From: an uncultured Eubacteriales bacterium
GTDB lineage: Bacteria > Bacillota > Clostridia > Christensenellales > Aristaeellaceae
Direction: 5' to 3'
DNA length: 57,975 nucleotides
Assembly (NCBI GenBank): GCA_902790495.1
Contig: CADASK010000004.1
Coordinates: forward strand, 1 to 57,975
Both the position numbers and the translations under genes were made by a program. The notes beneath the pieces were generated by a model, which did no database searches, was not told the DNA's origin, and was given only the letters and a program-made list of their open reading frames with translations. Shown here piece after piece: positions 32,846 through 41,744 of this stretch. How positions within the stretch are numbered: the first letter of the stretch is position 1; the number at the start of each line of letters is the position of its first letter.

Positions 32846-33160
32846 ATGCCGTCGATCGAAAATGAGCGCAAGTACCTGCAAAAGGCTGTGCAAATGATCG
32901 AGGAAGGTCAACTGCACACGCGTTTCAATTTAGAGCATTACCCGCTGACCGCGCGCCTGTGGGTTGAAAAGATCGGTGAGAAGTATTCCCTTCGTCTGGG
33001 AATCCATGAGATCGGTTCGGATCGGCTCCACAGCTATTTCCTGCTGTCCGGCTCCCAGGAGGAGATCAGCCAAAAGCTGCGTGAACCGGGCATTGTGGAT
33101 GAATTGACGCACCACCTGAGCAACCTTGTCCTTCGATGGATTCAGTCGGATGACGACTGA
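32846..33160 (+). CDS. Small cytosolic protein of unknown function
   Basis: 104 residues, no signal peptide or membrane span. It is charged and probably helix-strand mixed: MPSIENERKYLQKAVQMIEE, RLGIHEIGSDRLHSYFLLSG, and an acidic end WIQSDDD. I do not recognise the family. The second ATG of ATGAAACATATG is chosen because GGGAGG then has nine-base spacing. It has its own good promoter and terminator, so it is a real single-gene unit between the broken adhesin gene and the dehydrogenase trio. Confidence 0.65.
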   Translation: MPSIENERKYLQKAVQMIEEGQLHTRFNLEHYPLTARLWVEKIGEKYSLRLGIHEIGSDRLHSYFLLSGSQEEISQKLREPGIVDELTHHLSNLVLRWIQSDDD

Positions 33161-33188
33161 AGCACGTCGTGACAGAGACCGGAAAAAC

Positions 33189-33235
33189 AGCAGCAGCGAT
33201 TTCGTGCCCGCAGGCCCGGAATCACTGCTGCTTTT
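33189..33235. terminator. Long stem-loop terminator
   Basis: GCAGCAGCGATT...GCC pairs with GGC...AATCACTGCTGC around CGCA, followed by TTTT and preceded by AAAAA. It serves the orphan gene on plus and the dehydrogenase trio on minus. Confidence 0.7.
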
Positions 33236-33275
33236 GCATGCCGCAAGATATTGAACCGGATGTTCAGGCAAGCCG

Positions 33276-34247
33276 TCACAGGGCCGCCCTGCACTGGGCG
33301 TAGAGGCGCAGCAGCGTCTGCATGGTGGCCTCGCAGGACGCGGGATCATTGGCGTAGGGCTCGCCCGCTTCGATGCTGCGGTAGAAGTCCGCGATGCAGG
33401 CCTTGTGGCCCGCGCCCCAGTAGGAGCGTCCGATCACGGGATCGGTCTCGCAGGCGATGTCCTGCTTTTTGCCGTCCCGGATCACAGTCATCACATCGCC
33501 CTCCAGGCGAATCACCGCCTGCTCGAAATGCCACTCGATCAGCACCGGGGCGTCCTGGCTGTAGGCCGTCGAGGCGTAGAGCAGCGCGGCGACATTCCCC
33601 TTCCTCAGGTAGATCTCCGCCGTATCCTCCACCTCGATGCGGCCCCGCAGGTGATGGTTCATCATCGTGGCTTCGATCTGCTCGGGCATGCCGAGGCAGG
33701 CGACGATCAGGTCCAGGGTGTGGATCGCCTGGTTGATCAGCGCGCCGCCGCCCTCCGTGGCCCACTTCCCCTTCCAGCTCGCCGCGGCGTAATACTCCGC
33801 GGTGCGGTTCCAGGTGACGAAGGCCCGGATGCCCAGCAGCGCGCCGTAGGTGTTCTCCCGTAAAAAGCGTCTGCAGGCCTGGATGTGCGGGTGATAGCGG
33901 TTCTGAAAGCAGATGCCCACCGGCACCCGCTCCGCCGCGCGCTTGACGGCCTCCCAGCCCTCGGCGTCGATGGCCGGGGGCTTTTCCGTGAAGACCCGAA
34001 CGCCGCGCCTGGCCGCTTCCTCCGCCATGATCGGATGCAGGTGATGCGGGGTGCACAGGTGCACGGCGTCCAGCTTCTCCCGGTCCAGCATGGTCAGCCA
34101 GTCCGTGTAAGCCCTGCAGCCGTAGCGCCCGGCCCGCTCCGGCAGGATATCGGCGCAGGCGGCCAGCTCCGTGTTTTCCAGCTCCCCGAGCACATGGGCG
34201 TGGACGGCGGAGATGCCTCCGCAGCCGATCAAACCGACACGGTACAT
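33276..34247 (-). CDS. Gfo/Idh/MocA-family oxidoreductase (1)
   Basis: 323 residues. The N-terminal Rossmann motif is VGLIGCGGISAVHAHVL; the family EKP motif is present as FTEKPPAID; and the C-terminal catalytic His region reads ALINQAIHTLDLI. Members oxidise or reduce sugars, inositols or their derivatives with NAD(P). It is the last of three tandem, diverged homologues, 35 bases after the second. Confidence 0.93.
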   Translation of the reverse strand: MYRVGLIGCGGISAVHAHVLGELENTELAACADILPERAGRYGCRAYTDWLTMLDREKLDAVHLCTPHHLHPIMAEEAARRGVRVFTEKPPAIDAEGWEAVKRAAERVPVGICFQNRYHPHIQACRRFLRENTYGALLGIRAFVTWNRTAEYYAAASWKGKWATEGGGALINQAIHTLDLIVACLGMPEQIEATMMNHHLRGRIEVEDTAEIYLRKGNVAALLYASTAYSQDAPVLIEWHFEQAVIRLEGDVMTVIRDGKKQDIACETDPVIGRSYWGAGHKACIADFYRSIEAGEPYANDPASCEATMQTLLRLYAQCRAAL

Positions 34248-34282
34248 AACGATTCCTCAGCTTTCGTTGTCTTGGATGATGC

Positions 34283-35365
34283 TCAGAGGCCCGTGACCTT
34301 CACCGCCTGGGCCTGCGCCTGGAGGCACAGCTCCGCGGCCTTGAAGGTGTGGGCCTGGGTCATGGCGTTCTCGGTGCGGTTCAGGCAGTCCAGGATCAGC
34401 TGGCCGAAGAAGGGGTAGCCCGTCACGCCGGTGGCGTTAACGTACTTCTCGCCCTTGCCGTTGACCAGGTAGACGTGATTGCCGTCCACGGTGTCGGCGG
34501 CCAGGTTGATGTATTTGCGGATCTCGATGAAGCCCTCGGTGCCCAGGATGAAGGTGCGCCCGTCGCCCCAGGTGCGCAGGCCGTCCGGGTTGAACCAGTC
34601 CACGCGGAAATAGTTGGTGCTGCCGTTCTTGCCGGTGATGGAGCAGTCGCCGAAATCCTCCAGCTCGGGGTACTCGGGATGGGCGTAATTGCCGATGCGG
34701 CTGAACTGCACGGCCGCGTCCTCCTCGCCGGCGAAGTGCAGGTACTGCTCGATCTGGTGGCTGCCGATATCGCACAGGATGCCGCCGTACTTCTCGCGCT
34801 CAAAAAACCACCGGGGCCGCCCGGCCGCGCCGAGGCGATGGGGGCCGAAGCCGGTGACGCTGATGACCTTCCCGATCTCCCCCGCGTCGATCATGTAGCC
34901 GGCCAGGATGGCCCCCTCCACATGCAGGCGCTCGGAGTAGTACACCATGTACTTCCTCCCGGTCTTCTGCACGGTCTCTTTGGCGTCGCTCAGCTGCTGG
35001 AGGGTGGTGAAGGGCGCCTTGTCCGAGAAGTAATCCTTGCCGGCAAGCATCGCCTTCACGCCCAGCGGGCCGCGCTCGCTGGTCACATTGGAGGAGCAGA
35101 CCAGCCGGGTCTCCCGATCCTCCAGCACCTGCTCCAGGCTGGCGGCGGGCTTCGCCTGCGGGTAGGCCTTCAGAAAGGCCTCCACCTTCTTCGGGTCGGG
35201 ATCGTACACATACTTGATGGTGCCGCCGGCCTCGGTCAGGCCATTGCACATGCCGTAGATGTGGCCGTGGTCGATGTGCGCCGCGGAGAAAACGAATTCG
35301 CCCGGCTTCACCACGGGCTTCGGCTTACCCTGAGGCGCGTAATTCATGCCGTCTGCAACGTTCAT
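34283..35365 (-). CDS. Gfo/Idh/MocA-family oxidoreductase (2)
   Basis: 360 residues. Its N-terminus is unusual: about 25 polar residues (MNVADGMNYAPQGKPKPVVK) precede the strand FVFSAAHIDHGHIYGM, where the canonical GxGxxG is replaced by HIDHGHIYG. The EKP position reads SDKAPF. CDIGSHQIEQYLHF marks the catalytic region. This is a divergent group whose cofactor binding may differ. It starts one base after the stop of gene 3 of the trio, so the two are translationally coupled. Confidence 0.9.
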   Translation of the reverse strand: MNVADGMNYAPQGKPKPVVKPGEFVFSAAHIDHGHIYGMCNGLTEAGGTIKYVYDPDPKKVEAFLKAYPQAKPAASLEQVLEDRETRLVCSSNVTSERGPLGVKAMLAGKDYFSDKAPFTTLQQLSDAKETVQKTGRKYMVYYSERLHVEGAILAGYMIDAGEIGKVISVTGFGPHRLGAAGRPRWFFEREKYGGILCDIGSHQIEQYLHFAGEEDAAVQFSRIGNYAHPEYPELEDFGDCSITGKNGSTNYFRVDWFNPDGLRTWGDGRTFILGTEGFIEIRKYINLAADTVDGNHVYLVNGKGEKYVNATGVTGYPFFGQLILDCLNRTENAMTQAHTFKAAELCLQAQAQAVKVTGL

Positions 35366-35366
35366 G

Positions 35367-36536
35367 TCATTTCTTCTCCTTTTCTCCCAGATCGCTTCCG
35401 AAGGTCAGCGTGCCTTCCTGCTCCATGACAGACGTGGTCTTCTCGTAGAAATGGGGAACGTTCGCGCGGATGCCCTCCACCGTGTAGAAGGGATCGTCCT
35501 TCTGAAGCGGCAGGCTGACGGGCAGACGGGTGGACCCGGCCTTGTAGATGGCCGTGATCAGCTCGATGGTGCGGCGGCCGTCCTCGCCCGTGATGGCGGG
35601 CTGCCCGCCGGTCTCCAGCGCGGTCAGCACATTGTCCAGCTGGCCGGTGTGATGCTCGTAGGGCAGCGGCGGCAGGGCCGCCAGGTAGTCCGTGAGCTGC
35701 TTCTCGAAGGCCTGATCCGAGTTCTTGAGCGGAAAGCCGTTGGGCATGGGCTGGGACACGAAGGCGTCGAAGGGCGCCGAGATGCGCGCCTTCTCGCACT
35801 GGAAGACCAGCTTCTGATCCTCGCCGTGATGCACCACGGAGGCTGTCACGGTGGCCAGGGCGTGGGGGTACTCCATCACCGAGATGGAGAGATCCTCGAC
35901 CTCGGCGTTGTCGTGGCCCGTGTTGGCCAGCACGCTGGTGATTTTTTCGGGCAGCCCCATCATCCAGACCAGCATGTCGATGTGGTGGACGGCGTGGTTC
36001 AGTGTGCAGCCGCCGCCCTCCTTCTCCCAGGTTCCGCGCCACCACAGATCATAATAGCTGTGGCCGCGCCACCAGAAGCTGTCGATCTCCGCGTGGCGCA
36101 CCGGGCCCGCCAGCCCGCTCTCCAGCAGGGCCTTCAGGTCGCGGATGGGCTTGCGGAAACGGTTCTGCGCGATGATGGAGAGCAGCTTGCCGCTCTCGTC
36201 GCGGGCCTTCAGCATGGCGTCGCACTCCTCCAGGGACGCCGCCATGGGCTTCTCGCACACTACGTTTTTGCCCGAGCGCAGCGCGTTGATGCTGATGGAG
36301 GCGTGCACATAGGGCGGCGTGCACACATCCACCAGGTCGATGTCCCCGCGCGGGAGGATGTCCTCGTGGTTTTCGTAGGTGTCGCAGACCAGACCAAACT
36401 CCTCCATGAAGCGGCGCGCCTTGCCGGGGATGATATCCACCAGCGCGACCACCTCGCAGCGGTCCTTCAGGGTCTGGTAAGCCTCCATATGGGCGTGGGC
36501 GATGCCGCCCGTTCCGACAATTGCGACTCGTATCAT
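35367..36536 (-). CDS. Gfo/Idh/MocA-family oxidoreductase (3)
   Basis: 389 residues. MIRVAIVGTGGIAHAHMEAY is the Rossmann start, VVCEKPMAASLEE the EKP motif, and CTLNHAVHHIDMLVWM the catalytic segment. AAAAGGAGG precedes the ATG at 36536. It is the first gene of the three-dehydrogenase operon. Serial dehydrogenases of this family often interconvert keto and hydroxyl forms of a sugar or glycoside, as in oxidation-elimination deglycosylation; that is only a suggestion here. Confidence 0.93.
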   Translation of the reverse strand: MIRVAIVGTGGIAHAHMEAYQTLKDRCEVVALVDIIPGKARRFMEEFGLVCDTYENHEDILPRGDIDLVDVCTPPYVHASISINALRSGKNVVCEKPMAASLEECDAMLKARDESGKLLSIIAQNRFRKPIRDLKALLESGLAGPVRHAEIDSFWWRGHSYYDLWWRGTWEKEGGGCTLNHAVHHIDMLVWMMGLPEKITSVLANTGHDNAEVEDLSISVMEYPHALATVTASVVHHGEDQKLVFQCEKARISAPFDAFVSQPMPNGFPLKNSDQAFEKQLTDYLAALPPLPYEHHTGQLDNVLTALETGGQPAITGEDGRRTIELITAIYKAGSTRLPVSLPLQKDDPFYTVEGIRANVPHFYEKTTSVMEQEGTLTFGSDLGEKEKK

Positions 36537-36554
36537 GCGAAAACCTCCTTTTGC

Positions 36555-36760
36555 GCGCAGGTCTGATGGCATCCTGTCACAGATAGTGGCTCAGCCTGTA
36601 TTTTACCACAATCATCCGCATTTTGAAATCTGTTTTTGTGTCAGCGGGCACAGCCGCATCCTCGTGGAGGACCCGGATCTGAAGCCCCGGCGGGGCGACG
36701 TGCTGATCGATCCGCCGGGCATCCCGCGAACTGATCCGCGCGTCACCTGGAACGCCCAAC
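36555..36760 (+). pseudogene. Fragment of an AraC-family regulator (cupin part)
   Basis: The frame reads DGILSQIVAQPVFYHNHPHF, EICFCVSGHSRILVED and RRGDVLIDPPGIPR, the N-terminal cupin of AraC-type regulators (HxHxxFEI is typical). The helix-turn-helix part is missing; after about 65 codons the frame loses homology and meets a terminator hairpin. It diverges from the dehydrogenase operon, so it was probably its regulator. Confidence 0.6.
36600..36608 (-). promoter_or_regulatory. Candidate extended -10 promoter of the dehydrogenase trio
   Basis: TGGTAAAAT on the minus strand; the -35 region is weak. It lies inside the AraC relic. Confidence 0.35.
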
Positions 36761-36776
36761 GGAATAGACTAAAACG

Positions 36777-36827
36777 CAAACGCCGACGGCCTCCCCTTGC
36801 GAGACCGTCGGTGTTTGTTTGGTTTTC
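36777..36827. terminator. Terminator-like hairpin after the AraC relic
   Basis: CAAACGCCGACGG pairs with CCGTCGGTGTTTG around a 15-base loop, with T-rich sequence after it. Confidence 0.6.
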
Positions 36828-36957
36828 AGCCGATTGCCATAAAATGGGGCCTTCGGCGCTTGTATTCATCACGCACAGAGGTTATCATGGAAATGTGATA
36901 TCGTTTTTCCAGATAACGCCAGGAATCAGTGAGCAAGTGTTTCTCTCTTTGAGGATC

Positions 36958-37270
36958 TGCCGACACCGTCGCAACGGCCGTCTGGCTGTCGGACGGCCAC
37001 AGCGTGCTCATGCTGCCCGCGTCCCTGCAGATCATCGAGGACGAGGCGTTCATGGACAACACTTCGCAGGAGGAAGTCGCGCTGCCCGCGTCTGTCACGC
37101 GGATCGGGAACCGGGCCTTCGCCCACAGTTCTGTCAAATGCATCAACCTGCCGGCGAGCCTCACCGCCATCGCCGACGATGCCTTCAAGGGCTGCGACCT
37201 CCAGTCCGTCACCGCCGAGGGCGAGGCTGCCCAGGCCTGGTGCGTCCGTCACGGCATCCCGGTGAAGTGA
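36958..37270 (+). pseudogene. 3' fragment of a leucine-rich (BspA-like) surface protein gene
   Basis: Reads LPASLQIIEDEAFMDNTSQE, LPASVTRIGNRAFAHSS and LPASLTAIADDAFKGCD, three LRR_5 repeats, then the usual tail AWCVRHGIPVK and stop. No signal peptide or credible start remains. The last 22 bases overlap the 3' end of the converging DUF3089 gene. Confidence 0.65.
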
Positions 37271-38295
37271 GTCGCCAGATAGGCCCGGATGCGGTCCGCA
37301 ACGTTCTTCTCCAGATTGCGGTAGAAAAACTGATAGTCATACAAATGATAAACTCCCGGCGCCAGGTTCGGCAGCGTGTTCGAGTAGATGGCCGGATCAA
37401 TGTCCGTCACCTTCAGCGTGCCGCGCTCCCCGTCCAGCCAGGCGCCGGTCAGTTCAGGGATCTCTTCGAGAATCGTCCCCTCGTAATCCGTGAAGCAGGC
37501 CCCGAGGTTCCGCTCCTTCTCCGCCAGCTCCCCGTCGGTTCTCCAGTTCAGCGGATTGATCGCCAGCGTTTTCTCTCCCGCAGGGACGATGCTCGAATCC
37601 CGCACGTCCTCCGCCTCCGAATTGAACGAGACGATGACCCCGGTGTCCGTCTCCCCCTGCGCCGCGCGAAGCTGGGGCCAGGTTTCCGTTTCCTCCTGCG
37701 ACAGCGTCCAGCCGATGGCATAGCAGGCGATCAGGCGCGACCGAACGGCCTCTTCTCCCAGGCAGTCCTTCATCAGGCGGATCGCCAGCTCCGCCCCCTG
37801 GGAAAAGCCGGCCAGGATGAACGGCCTGCCGTGATTCAGATGCTCCAGATAGTAGGTGAACGCATCCTTCACATCCCCGTAGGCAAAGTCCTTCAGCTGT
37901 TTCACCTGCTCTTCCGGCAACTCATTCCCGTACACCCTGTAGCCCACCTGGCGGTAAAACGGCGCGTAGAATCGCGTTTCGTCGTCGTAGATGCCTTTTT
38001 CCATGTTGATCACCCCGACGAAATTGGCCCTGCCCTTCGCATTCTGCAAATCCATCAGGTAGGCGCCTTCCTTGCCGCCGAATGCGGATGGCGTCAGGAA
38101 GAACACGTCCGCCGCAGTCTCGCCGCTCTCTTCGCCGGCATACGCCCAGTTCTCTGCGTCGCTGTAGTCAAGCGGTTCCCGCGAAGCCGCCGCTTCTTCC
38201 GCCGACACGGTGCCGCATAGCAGAACCATCGCCAGCAGCAGCACCGCGGCGATGCATCCCCGTAACCTGTTCAAGCTGATCTGGATTGGCATCAT
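37249..38295 (-). CDS. Secreted DUF3089 alpha/beta-hydrolase
   Basis: 348 residues. A signal peptide (LRGCIAAVLLLAMVLLCGTV then SAEE) precedes a DUF3089 domain with VFFLTPSAF, YAPFYRQVGY and the nucleophile elbow GFSQGAEL. Family members resemble lipases or esterases; the substrate is unknown. Among in-frame starts, the ATG pair at 38295/38292 follows GAGGGG at suitable spacing and directly begins the signal peptide. It is monocistronic and converges with the LRR fragment. Confidence 0.83.
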   Translation of the reverse strand: MMPIQISLNRLRGCIAAVLLLAMVLLCGTVSAEEAAASREPLDYSDAENWAYAGEESGETAADVFFLTPSAFGGKEGAYLMDLQNAKGRANFVGVINMEKGIYDDETRFYAPFYRQVGYRVYGNELPEEQVKQLKDFAYGDVKDAFTYYLEHLNHGRPFILAGFSQGAELAIRLMKDCLGEEAVRSRLIACYAIGWTLSQEETETWPQLRAAQGETDTGVIVSFNSEAEDVRDSSIVPAGEKTLAINPLNWRTDGELAEKERNLGACFTDYEGTILEEIPELTGAWLDGERGTLKVTDIDPAIYSNTLPNLAPGVYHLYDYQFFYRNLEKNVADRIRAYLATHFTGMP

Positions 38296-38438
38296 CTTGC
38301 ACCCCTCGCTTTCATGTTTCCAGAAGATTGTATCACAGGAAGTCAATCCCATGCGCACCCAGGCGGTAGCAGCCGTGGAGACTTCGCAGGATTCGACACC
38401 CAAAAACCTTTTTGAAAGAGATTCCAGGCCGATAGAAA

Positions 38439-38475
38439 GGGCCGTCCTGCGCGTGTCAGGACGGCCCTGGCTTGT
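38439..38475 (-). terminator. Hairpin after the InlB/LRR gene
   Basis: GGGCCGTCCTG/CAGGACGGCCC, perfect 11-bp stem around ACACGCG, followed on the minus strand by TTTCTAT. The T run is short. Confidence 0.6.
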
Positions 38476-38476
38476 C

Positions 38477-40512
38477 TTAATGGCTGGCCAGCCAGTCTTC
38501 ATCCATGGGCACGAAGGTCAGGCCTTCCGCAGCGGCCGCGAAGGTTTCAACGGCGGAGCCCACGAAGCCGTAGACATACTCCACGGCGCTGCCCGCAAAC
38601 GGGTTTCCGGCAATGTCCGTCACAGAGGCCGGAATGATAACCGCCTCGGCCGCGATCCCGGCGAAGGCCTCATCCTCCAGGCTGGTCAGCAGGGCGGGGA
38701 GCTTCAGGACGCCGTCCGGCTCGGGGATCAGCCAGCCGGCGTACAGGGTGAGATCCGCCGTCACCGGGATTTCAAAGCTAAACAGGTCGCCCGCTTCGCC
38801 CGCGGCGGCCGTATACCAGCCGGTGAAAACCGCGCCGATCCTGACGGGAGACTGGGGTTCGGAAACCGTTTCGCCGCTCTGAAGGGTCTGGGTCTCAGGC
38901 TCCGGTGTGCCGCCCCGGGCGTCGAAGGTGACGGTATACTCGGGCGTCTTCCCCTCTGTGATCTCAAACTCAAAGACTGCCGCGTCCATCCATTCCTTTT
39001 CCTCTGCCTCCTGGATGACCAACTGATAGGTACCCGCTGCCGCATGGATTCCATCCATATCCGTCCACGCCCAGAATTTGCCATAATCCGCATACACGCG
39101 CCAGATATACGCAGCAAGGCCGTCTTCTTCCAGTTCGGCCCAGCTCGTTTTTCCATCGTCCACCAGGAACTGCTTGCTGTCGTAGGGGCTGAAGACCACG
39201 GGCTCTCCGTCATATTCCTTGTCCAGCGGCGCAGTCAGCTGGTAGGTATGTCCAAATGCATGTCCCCGGATACTGAAAGGAACCGTCAAGACGACATCTT
39301 CTCCAACCAGGATATCCAGCCTGTATTCGCCGATCTCGCTCGGCCCCTGGTAGATCCAGGTCTTGTAGGTGGAATAGTAGTAGCTGCTGCCTTCGATCTC
39401 AACAGCTTCTTTGTCAATAAGCTGATACCAGCGGAAGGTTTCTTCACCGGTACACGGGGTAAACAGCCAGGCCGGCGCAAAGGATACGCACTCTCCGCTG
39501 TACTCCATGCTCAGATCCGTATCTGGAAGCAGTTCATAGGCGGGCAGCTCCGGTCTCGGATCCTCATAGCTGAGCAGATAGCCTGATTCTGTCGCAGTCA
39601 GAGTCAGGAGCACTTCATATCCCCCGGTACGAACAGCATATCATCCGATGCAGCCGGTGCGCCTGATGCCGTCAAAACGGCGCTGCACGCCTCACTGGGG
39701 GAAGAATTTGCAGCATACCAGACGTTCGTAAGACCCTCCCTGTCTTTTTTGCTGCGGCGGACGGAAACATAGCTGTCTTCACTGAACTGTACCGTCAAGG
39801 TGTAAACACCTGCTTCCGCTGTTTCAGAGAGACGATAAGCGCCAGTCGGCTCAGTGCCTTCATCACAGGCAACAGGTGCGCCGTCCATATAGCCGTAAAG
39901 CTCCAGCACATCCAGGTCCAGAGGCACAAAGGTGATGGTATCGTGTGTGCTGCTGTAGCGCTGCGCCTCCGTACCGATGTAACCGTACATGGTAAAGTTT
40001 CTCAGGGTATAACCGTTGTAGCTGAGAATGCCGTTGATTCCGATCGCCGTGACCCCCGGCGGCACTGTGATATCAGGAATCGCACAGTTTGAAAACGCTG
40101 CCGTGCCAATGGTCCGAAGACTTTCAGGAAGCTTGATGGAAAAGCACTCGCTCTCCTCATATTGGGTCTCGTCATAATAGGCGCGGACCACCCACCTGTC
40201 GGAGGTCGCAGCCTGGGTGTACGTGATCACGGTTTTCATGTCGGGCTGCAGCCCGGTCTCGATGGTTTTTTTCTCGGCGAATCTCCAGCCGCTGCCGCCC
40301 CAGAACCCGCCGTCAAAGTAATACGAATAGCCGAGGACGACCCTTGTCGGCGTGAAGTTGGTCGTCCAGCTGATCTCGCGCCCGCCGTCCGGGACGATGG
40401 TGCCCCCAGCAGGCTGGCGCGTGAAGGAAGGCGCGTCCGCCAGCGCCGCGCCGGCGCACAGCGCCAGGATCAGCGCTGTCAGGGCCATGACGACAAACCA
40501 TTTTCGCTTCAT
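38477..40512 (-). pseudogene. Secreted InlB/LRR-type surface protein, single frameshift
   Basis: Two overlapping frames form one protein of about 678 residues. The first (302 codons) has a signal peptide (MALTALILALCAGAALADAP), an Ig-like part and one LRR_5 unit; it ends MLFVPGDMKCS. The second continues LLTLTATESGYLLSYEDP, with an InlB-type repeat (YTVTFDARGGTPEPETQ to ADLTLYAGW) and a final LRR. Adding one G to the GGGGG at 39621-39625 gives VPGGYEVLLTL and joins them; the second frame has no ribosome binding site. GGAGG precedes the first ATG. Promoter at 40573-40602. Confidence 0.75.
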
Positions 40513-40572
40513 GCTCTGTTTCCTCCCTCTCGCTTCGGTTCGCCTATGAAAAACGCATATCTGTCCATTGAA

Positions 40573-40602
40573 ATTGTATCAGATATCAGGAGTGTTTGTC
40601 AT
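40573..40602 (-). promoter_or_regulatory. Promoter of the InlB/LRR protein gene
   Basis: ATGACA, 18 bases, TACAAT on the minus strand. Confidence 0.55.
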
Positions 40603-40618
40603 GGGCCATACGGCCCAT
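40601..40618. promoter_or_regulatory. Palindrome between divergent promoters
   Basis: ATGGGCC-ATAC-GGCCCAT, a perfect 7-bp dyad next to the -35 of the surface-protein promoter. It could be an operator; nothing else supports it. Confidence 0.3.
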
Positions 40619-40732
40619 TTGTGGGCGGAATTGAAAAAAGTGTCGCGGCTTCTGATGGGGAGGAAGGGTGTTTCCCCCTCTTATCTTGCATCCCTTCCGA
40701 ACCCTTTGCTGGAAGTCTTTGGCTGCCGCCGC

Positions 40733-40761
40733 TTGACGGTTTCGCCTCGCGGGACTATAAT
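40733..40761 (+). promoter_or_regulatory. Sigma-A promoter of degV
   Basis: TTGACG, 17 bases, TATAAT, 33 bases before the ATG. Confidence 0.85.
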
Positions 40762-40794
40762 AAGGGTGCACTTGTGACATAAGGAGGCGATTTG

Positions 40795-41655
40795 ATGTTT
40801 CAAATCAATGGGGAAAACGTCGCCCTGGTGACGGATACCTCCTGTGATCTGGACGACGCGCTTCTGGCCAAATATGATATCCGCACCATCTGCCTGCGCC
40901 TGACGACCTCCCAGGGCGAGTATCGCGACCGGCTGGAGATCAGCCAGGACGAGCTGTACAAGATCCTCGAGACCGAGGTGCCCAAGACCTCCCTGCCCCT
41001 GCCGGAGGACGTCTCCGAGCTCTACCGCTCGCTGAAGGCCGAGGGCTGCGACCGCATCCTGCACGTGAGCATCTCCTCCGGGCTGAGCGGCACCTACAAC
41101 ATGGTGCGCATGATCGCCGAGGATTTCGCGCCGATGCCCATCCACGTGGTGGACAGCAAGACCCTCTCCTGCGGCCTGGGCCTCCTGGTGCTCACCGCCG
41201 CCGAGGCGCTGCAGGCCGGCGCGACGGTGGAGGAGGTCATCAGCCTGATCGAGCGCACCCGCGCCACCCAGCTGGGCACCTTCGTGATCCGCACGCTGGA
41301 GTTCCTGCGCAAGGGCGGGCGCATCGGCCTGGTCGAGGGCGTGGTGGGCAGCCTGCTGCAGATCAAGCCCGTCATCTTCGTCAACGACGACGGCGTCTAC
41401 CAGACCCTGGTGAAGGGCCGCGGCTTCTCCAAGGCCCTCAGCGCCATGACCGAAGAGTTCTTCCAACGCTACACCGGCAAGAAGGTGCGCCTGGCCATCG
41501 TCCACGGCAACGCCTACGAGGAGGCGCTGAAGCTGCGGGACGCCTTCGTGGAGCGGCTGCAGCCCATTTCCAGCATGGTCTCCCCGGTCAGCCCCTGCCT
41601 GGCCATCCACACAGGCCCCGGCCTGCTGGGCGCCATCGTGCAGGAAGTGCTCTGA
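40795..41655 (+). CDS. DegV family fatty-acid-binding protein
   Basis: 286 residues. VALVTDTSCDLDDALLAKYD starts the first domain, and ISSGLSGTYNMVRM is the lipid-head-group loop with the conserved Ser residues; FLRKGGRIG is the family signature in the second domain. DegV/FakB proteins present a fatty acid to FakA kinase for phosphorylation. No fakA is nearby. AAGGAGG precedes the ATG. Confidence 0.94.
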   Translation: MFQINGENVALVTDTSCDLDDALLAKYDIRTICLRLTTSQGEYRDRLEISQDELYKILETEVPKTSLPLPEDVSELYRSLKAEGCDRILHVSISSGLSGTYNMVRMIAEDFAPMPIHVVDSKTLSCGLGLLVLTAAEALQAGATVEEVISLIERTRATQLGTFVIRTLEFLRKGGRIGLVEGVVGSLLQIKPVIFVNDDGVYQTLVKGRGFSKALSAMTEEFFQRYTGKKVRLAIVHGNAYEEALKLRDAFVERLQPISSMVSPVSPCLAIHTGPGLLGAIVQEVL

Positions 41656-41744
41656 CCCCTCGCAACGCAACCCTGTTGCAAACGCGCACACCCGGCGAAG
41701 ATCGGCGGCCCTTGCGCGTGGCTGCCAGCAAGAGGTGAAACCCG

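Noticed and set aside
38380-38415. CCAAAAACCTTTTTG resembling the tail of the palindromic repeat
   Set aside because: No loop, no GC hairpin and no second arm accompany it.
38863-38871. AAACCGTTT matching the LacI operator core
   Set aside because: It lies within coding sequence of the surface protein, lacks the GAG...ACT flanks and has no promoter beside it.
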